From contig NZ_WBSM01000010.1 of the NCBI RefSeq assembly GCF_009299505.1, forward strand, positions 1-64,000: a DNA stretch of 64,000 nt, given 5' to 3'. The position numbers were made by a program, and so were the translations under genes. The notes beneath the pieces were generated by a model. The model was not told the DNA's origin, searched no databases, and saw nothing but the letters and a program-made list of their open reading frames with translations. This document shows, one piece after another, positions 44,621-52,542 of the stretch. Source of the stretch: Bifidobacterium ramosum. Lineage in GTDB: Bacteria > Actinomycetota > Actinomycetes > Actinomycetales > Bifidobacteriaceae. Within the stretch, counting starts at the first letter, position 1, and each line of letters begins with the position of its first letter.

Positions 44621-46171
44621 ATGACTGAGGCCCGTAATCCATTCGCATACGAATACTGGACGCGCACGACCGGCGACCTGACCGACCGCCGCAAGCCGAT
44701 CGCGACGCCGGTGATCGAAAATGATCATAACGGCGCACAAACCGTCGTCATCGACCCGACCCGCCGCTACCAGTACTGGGAAGGCTGCGGCGCGGCCATC
44801 ACCGATTCGTCCGCGTCCCTGTTCATGCAGTCGATGACCGCCGAACAACGCCACGCGATCCTCACCGAGATGTTCGATCCCGAGCAGGGCGGCTTCTCGT
44901 CCGTGCGCATCTCCATCGGCGCCTGCGACTTCTCCAGCCAGCAGTACTACTCCTACGACGACCTGCCGGAAGGCGTCGTCGCCGACGCGGGCCTCAACTA
45001 CTTCTCCATCGGCGAAGGCGAGCCGGGCGCGCCCGACGCGACCAAGGACCTCAAGAACGTCATCCCCGTCCTGCAGGAGATCGTCGCGATCAACCCGGCC
45101 GTCAAGATCATGGCCTCCCCGTGGTCCGCGCCGGCGTGGATGAAGACCTCCAACCGACTCGACGGCTCCGGCCGCCTGCGCCTCGGCGAATTCGTCGGCA
45201 ACGGCTACCGCTATCAGGACACCATCGACTACGTGTACGCGCAGTACTTCGTCAAGTTCATCGCCGCATACGCGAAGTACGGCATCCGCATCACGTCCGT
45301 CACCATGCAGAACGAGCCGAGCAACGGCTGCCCGTGGCCGATCACCGTGTGGACGCCCGAGGAGCTCGCCAAGTGGGGCAGCGAATACCTGCGCCCCGCG
45401 CTCGACCGCACCTTCCCGGACGTCGAGATCTACTTCGGCGACGACTCCTTGCGCTTCTACCAGCGCCCGGTGAGCGAGTACATGACCCCCGTGCAGGCCA
45501 ACGCGTTCGCCGGCGCCGCGTTCCACACCTACTCCGGTCTGCCCGAGTGGATCCACAACGGCACCCGCCAGTTCCCGCAGTGGAAGGCCGCGATGACCGA
45601 ACGCCGCTGCATGCTCGACGAAACCGTGGACGAGGCCAGCCATGTCATGTTCGGCGAGATCGGCACCTGGCTCGTGCGCAACGGCATCGGCCTGATCAAC
45701 CTGTGGAACATGGCGCTCGACGAACAGGGCTTCCCGAGCTGGGCTGGCACGTCCGGCCGCCGCGGCGTCATCACCATCGACTCGTCCACCGGCAAGGTCA
45801 AGCGCAACCTCGAATACTTCATGCTGCGCAACTACGGCCAGGACGTCACTGTCGGCTCGCAGCGCGTGTTCTCCACCAACCGCACTCCGGACGGCCGTCA
45901 CGGCGGACTCGGCTCGGTCGCGTTCGTCAACGATTCGACCGGCGATCTCGCGGCGATCCTGTACAACCCGACGGGCGAGGACATCGAGGCCGCGGTGACC
46001 GTGGCCGGCGAGGGCGCGCGTTGGCAGAAGGTCACGGTTCCGGCGTACGGCACCGTGAGCCTGCACAAGTCGCAGCATCCGGTCAACGAGTCCGAGGCCC
46101 CGGCCGACGACGAGTTCAAGATCACCTACACGCCGCACCCGGCCGACGACCACGACGAGACGCTGTTCTAA
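44621..46171 (+). CDS. GH30 family glycoside hydrolase
   Basis: This 516-residue GH30 enzyme has an (beta/alpha)8 barrel plus a side beta-structure. The N-terminal YQYWEGCGAAITDSSASLF is the family's GxGxAxTDS-type start. The acid/base is E232 in TMQNEPSNGCPWP and the nucleophile E334 in RCMLDETVDE. GH30 includes beta-glucosylceramidases, xylanases and the bifidobacterial exo-beta-1,6-galactobiohydrolase acting on type II arabinogalactan; this neighbourhood favours the last. There is no signal peptide. The start at 44621 has GAGGGAG upstream. TATAAT at 44524-44529 and TGATCAAAAG at 44470 lie before it. Confidence 0.9.
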   Translation: MTEARNPFAYEYWTRTTGDLTDRRKPIATPVIENDHNGAQTVVIDPTRRYQYWEGCGAAITDSSASLFMQSMTAEQRHAILTEMFDPEQGGFSSVRISIGACDFSSQQYYSYDDLPEGVVADAGLNYFSIGEGEPGAPDATKDLKNVIPVLQEIVAINPAVKIMASPWSAPAWMKTSNRLDGSGRLRLGEFVGNGYRYQDTIDYVYAQYFVKFIAAYAKYGIRITSVTMQNEPSNGCPWPITVWTPEELAKWGSEYLRPALDRTFPDVEIYFGDDSLRFYQRPVSEYMTPVQANAFAGAAFHTYSGLPEWIHNGTRQFPQWKAAMTERRCMLDETVDEASHVMFGEIGTWLVRNGIGLINLWNMALDEQGFPSWAGTSGRRGVITIDSSTGKVKRNLEYFMLRNYGQDVTVGSQRVFSTNRTPDGRHGGLGSVAFVNDSTGDLAAILYNPTGEDIEAAVTVAGEGARWQKVTVPAYGTVSLHKSQHPVNESEAPADDEFKITYTPHPADDHDETLF

Positions 46172-46264
46172 GCACCCGTCCGGGCGGGCGCCTCGGCGTT
46201 CGTCCTCTGTGTGGTTTGCATGCCGCCCGTCGTCCATCGTGCGGCATGCAAACCACATGTTCTC

Positions 46265-46318
46265 GTAACGGACATACAGCCGATTACATCGTTGAAATCG
46301 GCTGTATGTCCGTTACGA
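46265..46318. repeat. Family A palindrome, copy 22
   Basis: An isolated copy between the convergent GH30 and LacI genes, with CGTAACGGAC/GTCCGTTACG outer pairing. It could serve as a two-way terminator. Confidence 0.9.
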
Positions 46319-46350
46319 ATGTATGGGTATGGGCGCATGAAGGTCCATGA

Positions 46351-47466
46351 CTACCGCGCGATGCCGATGCTGTCGCGTTCCACGAAATGCGAGTCGAACA
46401 TGATCGGCCGCCGGTTACGTGGATCGTTGGTGTGCCGCACCGCCGCGAGCACCTCCTCGACCGCCGTCTCGCCCGCCCGGTACCGCGCCAGATGCACCGT
46501 CGACAACGTCGGCGTCACGAGCGCGCCGAGCTGAATATCGTCGATCCCGACCACCGACACATCGCCCGGCACCGCGATCCGCCGCGCCTGCAGCGACGCC
46601 GTGAACCCGATCGCCATGATGTCGTTGTACGCGAGCACCGCGCTCGTCGGATTCTGCACGAACGCCTCGCCACACAGGAATCCGCCATGGAACGTCGGCT
46701 CGCTCGCACCGATGCGCCGCACGCGCACGCCATGCCGTCCGCAGATCGCGGTCAATGTGCGCCACCGCACGCCGTCCTGCCACGACGACTCCGGTCCGGC
46801 CAGATACGACAGCGACTCGTGGCCGAGCTGCGCGAGTCGCGTGATCGCCTGTTCCATGCCGGTCGTCGGGTCCGCGATCACCGACTGAATGCCCTGGATC
46901 GACCGGTTGATCGCGACGAGCGGCTTGATTTCCGCGAGTTTGCGGATGCCGGCGTCCGACAGTCGCGACGAGGCGAGGATGATGCCGTCGATGTGCCGGC
47001 TGGCCGATTGCAGCGCGGCCTTTTCGAGCTTGTCCGTCTCCTCCGAATCGATGACCATAAGGCCGTAGCCGTTGCGCAGACACTGATGCTGGGCGCTGCG
47101 CGTGTAGTCGGCGTACACCGGGTTGCGCAGGTCGGCCACGACGATCGCGAGCAGACCGTTCGGCTCGTCGTTCGCCGTTGCGGTCTGCGCGGTGATGGTG
47201 CCGGCGCGGTAGCCCAGTCGTTCCGCCACCTCGCGGATGTGCGCGGTCGTCTCCGCGCTGACCCGGCCGGGTCGTGCGAACGCGCGCGAGACGGTCGACG
47301 GTGCGACGCCCGCGGCCTCGGCCACGTCGCGGATCGTCACGCGCGCGGTGCGGTGCGGGCCGGGGGCGGACGTGTGCTGGTGTGCTGACTGCACTGGCTG
47401 CGCCGTCTGATGCGCAGATTCCTGCGTGAGTTGGTGCGCTGACTGGTGCGCGCGGTCGTCGATCAT
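46351..47466 (-). CDS. LacI-family transcriptional regulator 2
   Basis: A 371-residue regulator with a 40-residue His/Gln/Ala-rich N-terminal extension (HQSAHQLTQESAHQTAQ-like repeats) before the HTH TIRDVAEAAGVAPSTVSRAFARPGRVSAET. The hinge and ligand domain follow, with DGIILASSRLSD and VVGIDDIQLGALVTPTLSTV. It is divergent from uxaC-uxuB-manD, so it is most likely the repressor of glucuronate catabolism. A second start just before the HTH is possible; the ATG at 47466 has only a weak ribosome binding site. Confidence 0.92.
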   Translation of the reverse strand: MIDDRAHQSAHQLTQESAHQTAQPVQSAHQHTSAPGPHRTARVTIRDVAEAAGVAPSTVSRAFARPGRVSAETTAHIREVAERLGYRAGTITAQTATANDEPNGLLAIVVADLRNPVYADYTRSAQHQCLRNGYGLMVIDSEETDKLEKAALQSASRHIDGIILASSRLSDAGIRKLAEIKPLVAINRSIQGIQSVIADPTTGMEQAITRLAQLGHESLSYLAGPESSWQDGVRWRTLTAICGRHGVRVRRIGASEPTFHGGFLCGEAFVQNPTSAVLAYNDIMAIGFTASLQARRIAVPGDVSVVGIDDIQLGALVTPTLSTVHLARYRAGETAVEEVLAAVRHTNDPRNRRPIMFDSHFVERDSIGIAR

Positions 47467-47538
47467 GAATGCCTCGTGTTTCCGACGTTGGATGGTGAGC
47501 GGTGTTGTCTACGTACATCGTACTGCCAGTCGTTGCCG

Positions 47539-47548
47539 TTTGTTGCCA
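47539..47548. promoter_or_regulatory. Candidate operator half in the lacI-uxaC region
   Basis: TTTGTTGCCA here recurs at 47735-47744 in the uxaC leader; GTTGCC occurs three times between 47532 and 47556. This suggests a regulator recognising TTGCCA/TGGCAA. Confidence 0.5.
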
Positions 47549-47570
47549 AATGTTGCCGTGCGCTGTCGTG

Positions 47571-47624
47571 GCGTGGCAGAAAACGCTCGCTGGCGTACCG
47601 CTCAGCGAGCGTTTTCTGCCACGC
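47571..47624. repeat. Family C palindrome, single copy
   Basis: GCGTGGCAGAAAACGCTCGC mirrored by its complement around a 10-nt centre. It is the only family C copy found between divergent genes. Confidence 0.9.
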
Positions 47625-47663
47625 GGAGATGGGGTGGTGGGATGCGGGTTGCAAGGTGTGGAT

Positions 47664-47703
47664 GGGGTTGCGGGGATGGGGTTGTGCGGATGGGGTTGCG
47701 GGG
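47664..47703 (+). promoter_or_regulatory. G-quadruplex-like tract upstream of uxaC
   Basis: Five GGGG runs (47664, 47672, 47678, 47692, 47700) separated by loops of 2-10 nt, on the coding strand about 60 bp before uxaC. Confidence 0.7.
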
Positions 47704-47714
47704 ACGGCGGCAAA

Positions 47715-47747
47715 CCGTGGCAACAAATGGGCGGTTTGTTGCCACGG
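47715..47747. promoter_or_regulatory. Inverted repeat in the uxaC leader
   Basis: CCGTGGCAACAAA and TTTGTTGCCACGG form perfect 13-bp arms around TGGGCGG, 15 bp before the uxaC ATG. It may be an operator for the divergent LacI protein or a leader hairpin that would hinder ribosome access. Confidence 0.7.
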
Positions 47748-47762
47748 TGGGACTATGGAGCC

Positions 47763-49181
47763 ATGACTCAACCAGTGCAGTTTGATTTGCATCCCGATCG
47801 TCTGCTTCCTCCCGAACAGCCCACGCGCGACATCGCCCGCACGCTGTACGAATCGGTGAAGGACCTGCCGATCATCTCCCCGCACGGCCACGTGCCGATC
47901 AGCTGGTTCGCCGAAGAACAGCACTTCTCCGACCCGACCAGCCTGTTCATCACGCCCGACCATTACGTGACCCGCGTGCTGCACACCTGCGGCGAAAGCC
48001 TCGCCGACCTCGGCGTCAACCAGCAGGACTTCACCCCCGAACAGGCGCGCAACGCGTTCCTGCTGCTCGGCAAGCACTGGGCCGCGTTCGCCGGCACGCC
48101 GATGCGTTACTGGTTCGAGGATTCGCTGCGCAACGTCTTCGGCATCACCAAGCAGTTCGGCCCCGAAACGGCCGGCGAGATCTACGACGAACTCAACGCG
48201 CTGCTCGCCACCGACGACTTCACGACCCGCAAGCTCGTCAAGAAGTTCAACATCAGCTTCATCTCCACCACCGACGACCCGGTCGACGACCTGCACCTGC
48301 ACGATCAGGTCGCGGCCGACACGGCGTTCGGCGTGCGCGTCGCCCCGTGCTTCCGCCCCGACAAGTACCTCGAGCCGGCCCGCGTCGACTGGCCGGAGCT
48401 CGTCGCCGCGCTCGGCAAGGCGGCCGGCGTGGACACCTCCACGTACGACGGCTACTACGAGGCCATGCGCCGCCGTCGCCTGTACTTCAAGGAGCACGGC
48501 GCGGTCGCGTCCGACCACTCGCACGCCGACGCCGGCACCGCGCGCCTGACCGACGCCGAGGCCCGCGAACTGTACACGCAGGCGCTCAAGGGCTCGATCA
48601 GCGCGACCGACGCGACCCGTCTGCGTCGCCACTTCGTCAACGACCAGGCCCGCCTCGCCCAGTCCGACGGCCTGACGATGACCATCCACCCGGCCGTCTA
48701 CCGCAACTACGACTACCGCAACTTCGTCGACTTCGGCGCGGACACCGGCGCCGACATCCCCGACAAGGTCGACTTCGCGGCCGGGCTGCGTCCGCTGCTC
48801 AACGAGTACGGCAACAACCCGGACTTCCACTTCGTCGCGTTCACGATGGACGAAACCGAATACTCCCGCTCGCTCGGCCCCCTCGCCGGCTTCTACCCGG
48901 CGCTGTACGTCGGCGCACCGTGGTGGTTCATCGACGCGCCCGAACCGATCCTGCGCTACTTCCAGGCGGTCGTGACCGCGGCCGGATTCACCAAGCTGAG
49001 CGGCTTCATCGACGACACGCGCGCACTGTGCTCGATCCCGGCCCGCCACGACATGAACCGCCGCCTCACCTCGCGGTTCGTGGCCACGCTCGTCGCCGAC
49101 CACCGCCTCAGCCTCGACGAGGGCCTGCAGATCGTGCATGACGCGGTCTGTGCCCAGCCCGCCAAGGTGTTCAAGCTGTAA
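47763..49181 (+). CDS. uxaC: Glucuronate isomerase
   Basis: This 472-residue amidohydrolase-superfamily enzyme converts D-glucuronate to D-fructuronate (and galacturonate to tagaturonate). The metal-binding H41-x-H43 is in PIISPHGHVP, replacing the DYHCHL seen in many homologues. KKFNISFISTTDDPVDDL, PDKYLEP, HDMNRRLTSRFVA and the WWFIDAPEPILRYF region match the family throughout. The ATG at 47763 has GGAG only 2 nt away, with a 13-bp inverted repeat just before it, so initiation may be controlled. It is the first gene of uxaC-uxuB-manD. Confidence 0.93.
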   Translation: MTQPVQFDLHPDRLLPPEQPTRDIARTLYESVKDLPIISPHGHVPISWFAEEQHFSDPTSLFITPDHYVTRVLHTCGESLADLGVNQQDFTPEQARNAFLLLGKHWAAFAGTPMRYWFEDSLRNVFGITKQFGPETAGEIYDELNALLATDDFTTRKLVKKFNISFISTTDDPVDDLHLHDQVAADTAFGVRVAPCFRPDKYLEPARVDWPELVAALGKAAGVDTSTYDGYYEAMRRRRLYFKEHGAVASDHSHADAGTARLTDAEARELYTQALKGSISATDATRLRRHFVNDQARLAQSDGLTMTIHPAVYRNYDYRNFVDFGADTGADIPDKVDFAAGLRPLLNEYGNNPDFHFVAFTMDETEYSRSLGPLAGFYPALYVGAPWWFIDAPEPILRYFQAVVTAAGFTKLSGFIDDTRALCSIPARHDMNRRLTSRFVATLVADHRLSLDEGLQIVHDAVCAQPAKVFKL

Positions 49182-49205
49182 ATCGTCAACCAAAGGACCA
49201 ACATC

Positions 49206-50618
49206 ATGACCGAAGCAACCTACACGTCCAAGCCGCGGCTCAACCGCGCCGAGCACGGCCGCAAGGCCGCGCCCGAGCGCATCCTGCACCTCGGCATCGG
49301 CAACTTCACCCGCGCCCACCAGGCGTACTACACCGAACACGCGCCCGACGCCGCCGACTGGGGCATCGCCGCGTTCACCGGCCGCGCCGGCGACAACGTC
49401 ATGCTCGACGCGCTCGCCCCGCAGGACGACGTCTACACGCTCATCGTCACCAACCAGGACGGCGACCACTTCGAGGTCATCTCCTCCGTCTCGTCCATCC
49501 ATTCCGCCGACGACATCGCCGCGCTGCGCCGCTACTTCGCCGATCCGAACATCGCGATCGTCACGTCCACCGTCACCGAAGCCGGCTACATGCGCGACCG
49601 CAACGGCGACCTCGACGTCGCCAACCCGGCCGTCGCCGCCGACCTTGCCGCGCTCAAGGCCGACCACGACACCAACGAACTGACCACGATCCCCGCCAAG
49701 GTGACCGCCGGTCTGCTCGCCCGCCGCGCCGCCAACGCCGGCGCGATCACGATCCTGCCGTGCGACAACCTCGCCGGCAACGGCGCCGCCTTCCGCAAGG
49801 TCGTCGAACAGGCCATCACCGCCGTCGACCCGACCCTGCTCGACTGGGCCAACGAGAACGTCGCATGGGCCACCTCGATGGTCGACCGCATCACGCCGCG
49901 CACCACCGACGCCGACCGCCAGACCGTCGCCGACGAACTCGGCTGGTACGACGAGTTCCCGGTGCGCACCGAACCGTTCATCGAATGGGTCATCCAAGGC
50001 GACTTCCCGAAGGGACGCCCGGCCTGGGACAAGGTCGGCGCGGTCATCACCGACGACGTGACCCCGTACGAGCACCGCAAGCTGTGGCTGCTCAACGGCG
50101 CGCACACGTCGATGGCGTACATCGGCACGCTGCTCGGCGTCAAGACCGTCGGCGAGGCGATCGCCGACGAGACGATCCGCGCGTGGGTCAACGAATGGTG
50201 GGATCTGGCCAGCGGCTACCTGACCATCTCCACCGACGACTACCGCGCCAAGCTGATCGAACGCTTCTCCAACCCGCGCATGCACGACAGCCTGCTGCGC
50301 ATCGCGGCCGACGGCTCGCAGAAGCTGCCGGTGCGCATCGCGCCGGTCGCCAAGAAGGCGCTCGCCGATGGCAAGTCGATCACGCCGGCCGCGCGTGCGG
50401 TCGCCGCGTGGATCCTGTTCCTGCGTTCGCACGGCGAGACCGACGCGCAGGACGCGTACCTCGACGACGTGCTGCCGCTGGCCAAGGCCGACGGTCCGGA
50501 CGCGACGCGCAACGTCGTGGCCTACCTCGACAAGGAGCTGGCCGCGTCCGACGAGTTCGTCAAGGCCGTCGACGAGCAGAAGGAAGCGCTGGCCGCGGAA
50601 GCCGCCAAGCGTCAGTAA
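49206..50618 (+). CDS. uxuB: D-mannonate oxidoreductase (fructuronate reductase)
   Basis: A 470-residue polyol-specific long-chain dehydrogenase that reduces fructuronate to D-mannonate with NADH. The Rossmann start is ILHLGIGNFTRAHQAYYTE. ILPCDNLAGNGAAFRKVVEQ, TSMVDRITPR and the C-terminal catalytic helix KLWLLNGAHTSMAYIG (Lys, Asn, His) are all in place. Mannitol or altronate dehydrogenase would look similar, but position between uxaC and a mannonate dehydratase settles the role. CAAAGGACC precedes the ATG, 24 bp after uxaC. Confidence 0.93.
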   Translation: MTEATYTSKPRLNRAEHGRKAAPERILHLGIGNFTRAHQAYYTEHAPDAADWGIAAFTGRAGDNVMLDALAPQDDVYTLIVTNQDGDHFEVISSVSSIHSADDIAALRRYFADPNIAIVTSTVTEAGYMRDRNGDLDVANPAVAADLAALKADHDTNELTTIPAKVTAGLLARRAANAGAITILPCDNLAGNGAAFRKVVEQAITAVDPTLLDWANENVAWATSMVDRITPRTTDADRQTVADELGWYDEFPVRTEPFIEWVIQGDFPKGRPAWDKVGAVITDDVTPYEHRKLWLLNGAHTSMAYIGTLLGVKTVGEAIADETIRAWVNEWWDLASGYLTISTDDYRAKLIERFSNPRMHDSLLRIAADGSQKLPVRIAPVAKKALADGKSITPAARAVAAWILFLRSHGETDAQDAYLDDVLPLAKADGPDATRNVVAYLDKELAASDEFVKAVDEQKEALAAEAAKRQ

Positions 50619-50626
50619 GTTTTCTG

Positions 50627-50745
50627 GCTCCCCCTGACGGGGGAGCTGTCAAACGCAGTTTGACTGAGGGGGTACCCACCAGCCGAACCGCATCATGTAC
50701 CCCCTCAGTCAGCGTTGCTGACAGCTCCCCCTAGAAGGGGGAGCC
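50627..50745. repeat. Family D repeat between uxuB and manD
   Basis: GGCTCCCCCTGACGGGGGAGC, a TGACTGAGGGGGTAC half, then the inverted set ending CTAGAAGGGGGAGCC. The whole can fold as a large inverted repeat within the operon. Confidence 0.85.
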
Positions 50746-50771
50746 AATAATAATGAAAGGAACCAACCACC

Positions 50772-52019
50772 ATGGCAATCGAAAAAGCCGAAGTCTTCGT
50801 CACCAGCCCTGGCCGTAACTTCGTCGTCTTCCGCATCACCACCACCGACGGCGTCGTCGGCCTCGGCGACGCGACCCTCAACGGCCGCGAGCTCGTCGCC
50901 GCGGAATACCTCAAGACCATCGCCCCGTCGCTGATCGGCAAGGACGAGGACAACATCGAGGACATCTGGCAGTACCTGTACAAGGGCGCCTACTGGAAGC
51001 GCGGACCGGTCACCATGGCCGCGATCTCCGCCGTCGACGTCGCCCTGTGGGACATCAAGGCCAAGAAGGCCGGCGTGCCGGTCTACCAGCTGCTCGGCGG
51101 CGCCTCGCGCACCGGTATCCTGACCTACGCGCACGCGTCCGGCGTTGACCTGCCGAGCCTGTTCGACAGCATCGACATGTACCGCGAGATGGGCTTCAAG
51201 GCAACCCGCATCCAGTACGCGCTGCCGGGCATCCCGTCCACCTACGGCGTCGCCGCCTCCGCCAACGCCCAGCAGGGCGAGGGCGAAAAGGGCGTTCGCT
51301 ACGATTACGAGCCGGCCCGCCGCACCACCGTCCCGGTCGAAGAGGTGTGGGACGCCCGCACCTACCTCAACACCATTCCGGGCGTGTTCGAGGAAGTGCG
51401 CAACAAGTACGGCAAGGACCTGATCCTGCTGCACGACTCCCACCACCGTCTGCGCCCGATCGAGGCCGCCCGCTTCGGCAAGCTGCTCGAGCCGTACGAC
51501 CTGTTCTGGATGGAGGACACCACCCCGGCCGAGGAGAACCAACAGTACCTGCGCATCGTGCGCGAGCACACCACCACCCCGATCGCGATCGGCGAGATCA
51601 TCAACTCCTGGTCCGATTACATCACGCTGATCGAGGAGCAGCTCATCGACTACGTGCGTTCCGCCGTCACCCACACCGGCGGCCTGACCCACATGAAGAA
51701 GCTCATGGCCTTCGCCGAGCTGTTCGGCGTGCGCTCCGGCTTCCACGGCCCGACCGACGTCTCCCCGGTCGGCATGGCCGCGAACCTGCACCTCGACCTC
51801 GCGATCCCGAACTTCGGCATCCAGGAGTACATGAAGCACTCCGACGAGACGCTCGAGGTGTTCCACACCTCCTACACCTTCAAGGACGGCTACCTGCACC
51901 CGGGCAACAAGCCGGGCCTGGGCGTGGACTTCGACGAGAAGCTCGCTGCGAAGTTCCCGTACCAGCCGGCCCCGCTGCCGGTCGACCGTCTGCTCGACGG
52001 CACCATGCACGAGTGGTGA
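50772..52019 (+). CDS. manD: D-mannonate dehydratase (enolase superfamily)
   Basis: This 415-residue enzyme of the ManD/RspA subgroup dehydrates D-mannonate to 2-keto-3-deoxygluconate. It is unrelated to the UxuA fold. The N-terminal capping domain opens [21 protein letters not shown]. Metal ligands are D222 in LLHDSHHR, E248 in [10 protein letters not shown] and E275 in IAIGEIIN. The ManD-specific [19 protein letters not shown] and GLGVDFDE follow. The ATG has AAAGGAA upstream. It completes the glucuronate-to-KDG route begun by uxaC and uxuB and is followed by a terminator. Confidence 0.93.
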   Translation: MAIEKAEVFVTSPGRNFVVFRITTTDGVVGLGDATLNGRELVAAEYLKTIAPSLIGKDEDNIEDIWQYLYKGAYWKRGPVTMAAISAVDVALWDIKAKKAGVPVYQLLGGASRTGILTYAHASGVDLPSLFDSIDMYREMGFKATRIQYALPGIPSTYGVAASANAQQGEGEKGVRYDYEPARRTTVPVEEVWDARTYLNTIPGVFEEVRNKYGKDLILLHDSHHRLRPIEAARFGKLLEPYDLFWMEDTTPAEENQQYLRIVREHTTTPIAIGEIINSWSDYITLIEEQLIDYVRSAVTHTGGLTHMKKLMAFAELFGVRSGFHGPTDVSPVGMAANLHLDLAIPNFGIQEYMKHSDETLEVFHTSYTFKDGYLHPGNKPGLGVDFDEKLAAKFPYQPAPLPVDRLLDGTMHEW

Positions 52020-52132
52020 TCGTGCATCGGTCCGCCGCGGCGGCCGTCGTATGACGTTTGCGTGATATGCGCGCTGACGTTCTCGCGGCGGCCGCGCGGA
52101 CGATGACGATTGCCGCCAGCTCCAGCTGACCT

Positions 52133-52178
52133 CGGCTGGGCGAAGCCAAACAGGCAGGCTCCGCCCAGCCGTTTTTTG
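52133..52178 (+). terminator. Rho-independent terminator after manD
   Basis: CGGCTGGGCG (52133-52142) pairs with CGCCCAGCCG (52162-52171), with inner AGCC/GGCT pairing and TTTTTT at 52172-52177. Confidence 0.88.
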
Positions 52179-52241
52179 TGTGACGGACACGTGTGTATCG
52201 CTCTGCGGGCGGTGCTGGGGCGGCATGCCATTGAGTGGAGC

Positions 52242-52459
52242 CTTTTCGCAAACTGAGAGGCAGATTCCGTGACATGCAGGGGTCTTTCTCCAAACTGAGA
52301 GGCAGTCGTGGGGCTGTATCCAGCCAAGACGTTCCGACATTCCAAGGGCTGCAGCGTGTTGGAATGATTGTTATGGCGTTTCCCGGCGCGGAGGCTGCCT
52401 CTCAGTTTGGAGAAAGACCCTTGCGGAACGGCAAATCTGCCTCTCAGTTTGCGAAAAGC
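52242..52459. repeat. Family B nested inverted repeat, copy 3
   Basis: Outer ends CTTTTCGC/GCGAAAAG, two AAACTGAGAGGCAG modules per arm, and a roughly 85-bp unique centre. It lies in the 523-bp manD-GH59 gap and ends 84 bp before the GH59 start. Confidence 0.92.
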
Positions 52460-52542
52460 CGTTCGCCGCGCCGTTGTCGAGCGGGATTCGGGACGTATCA
52501 TCCCCGTTTGGCATGATATTCGAACAGTAAGGAACGAAAACG

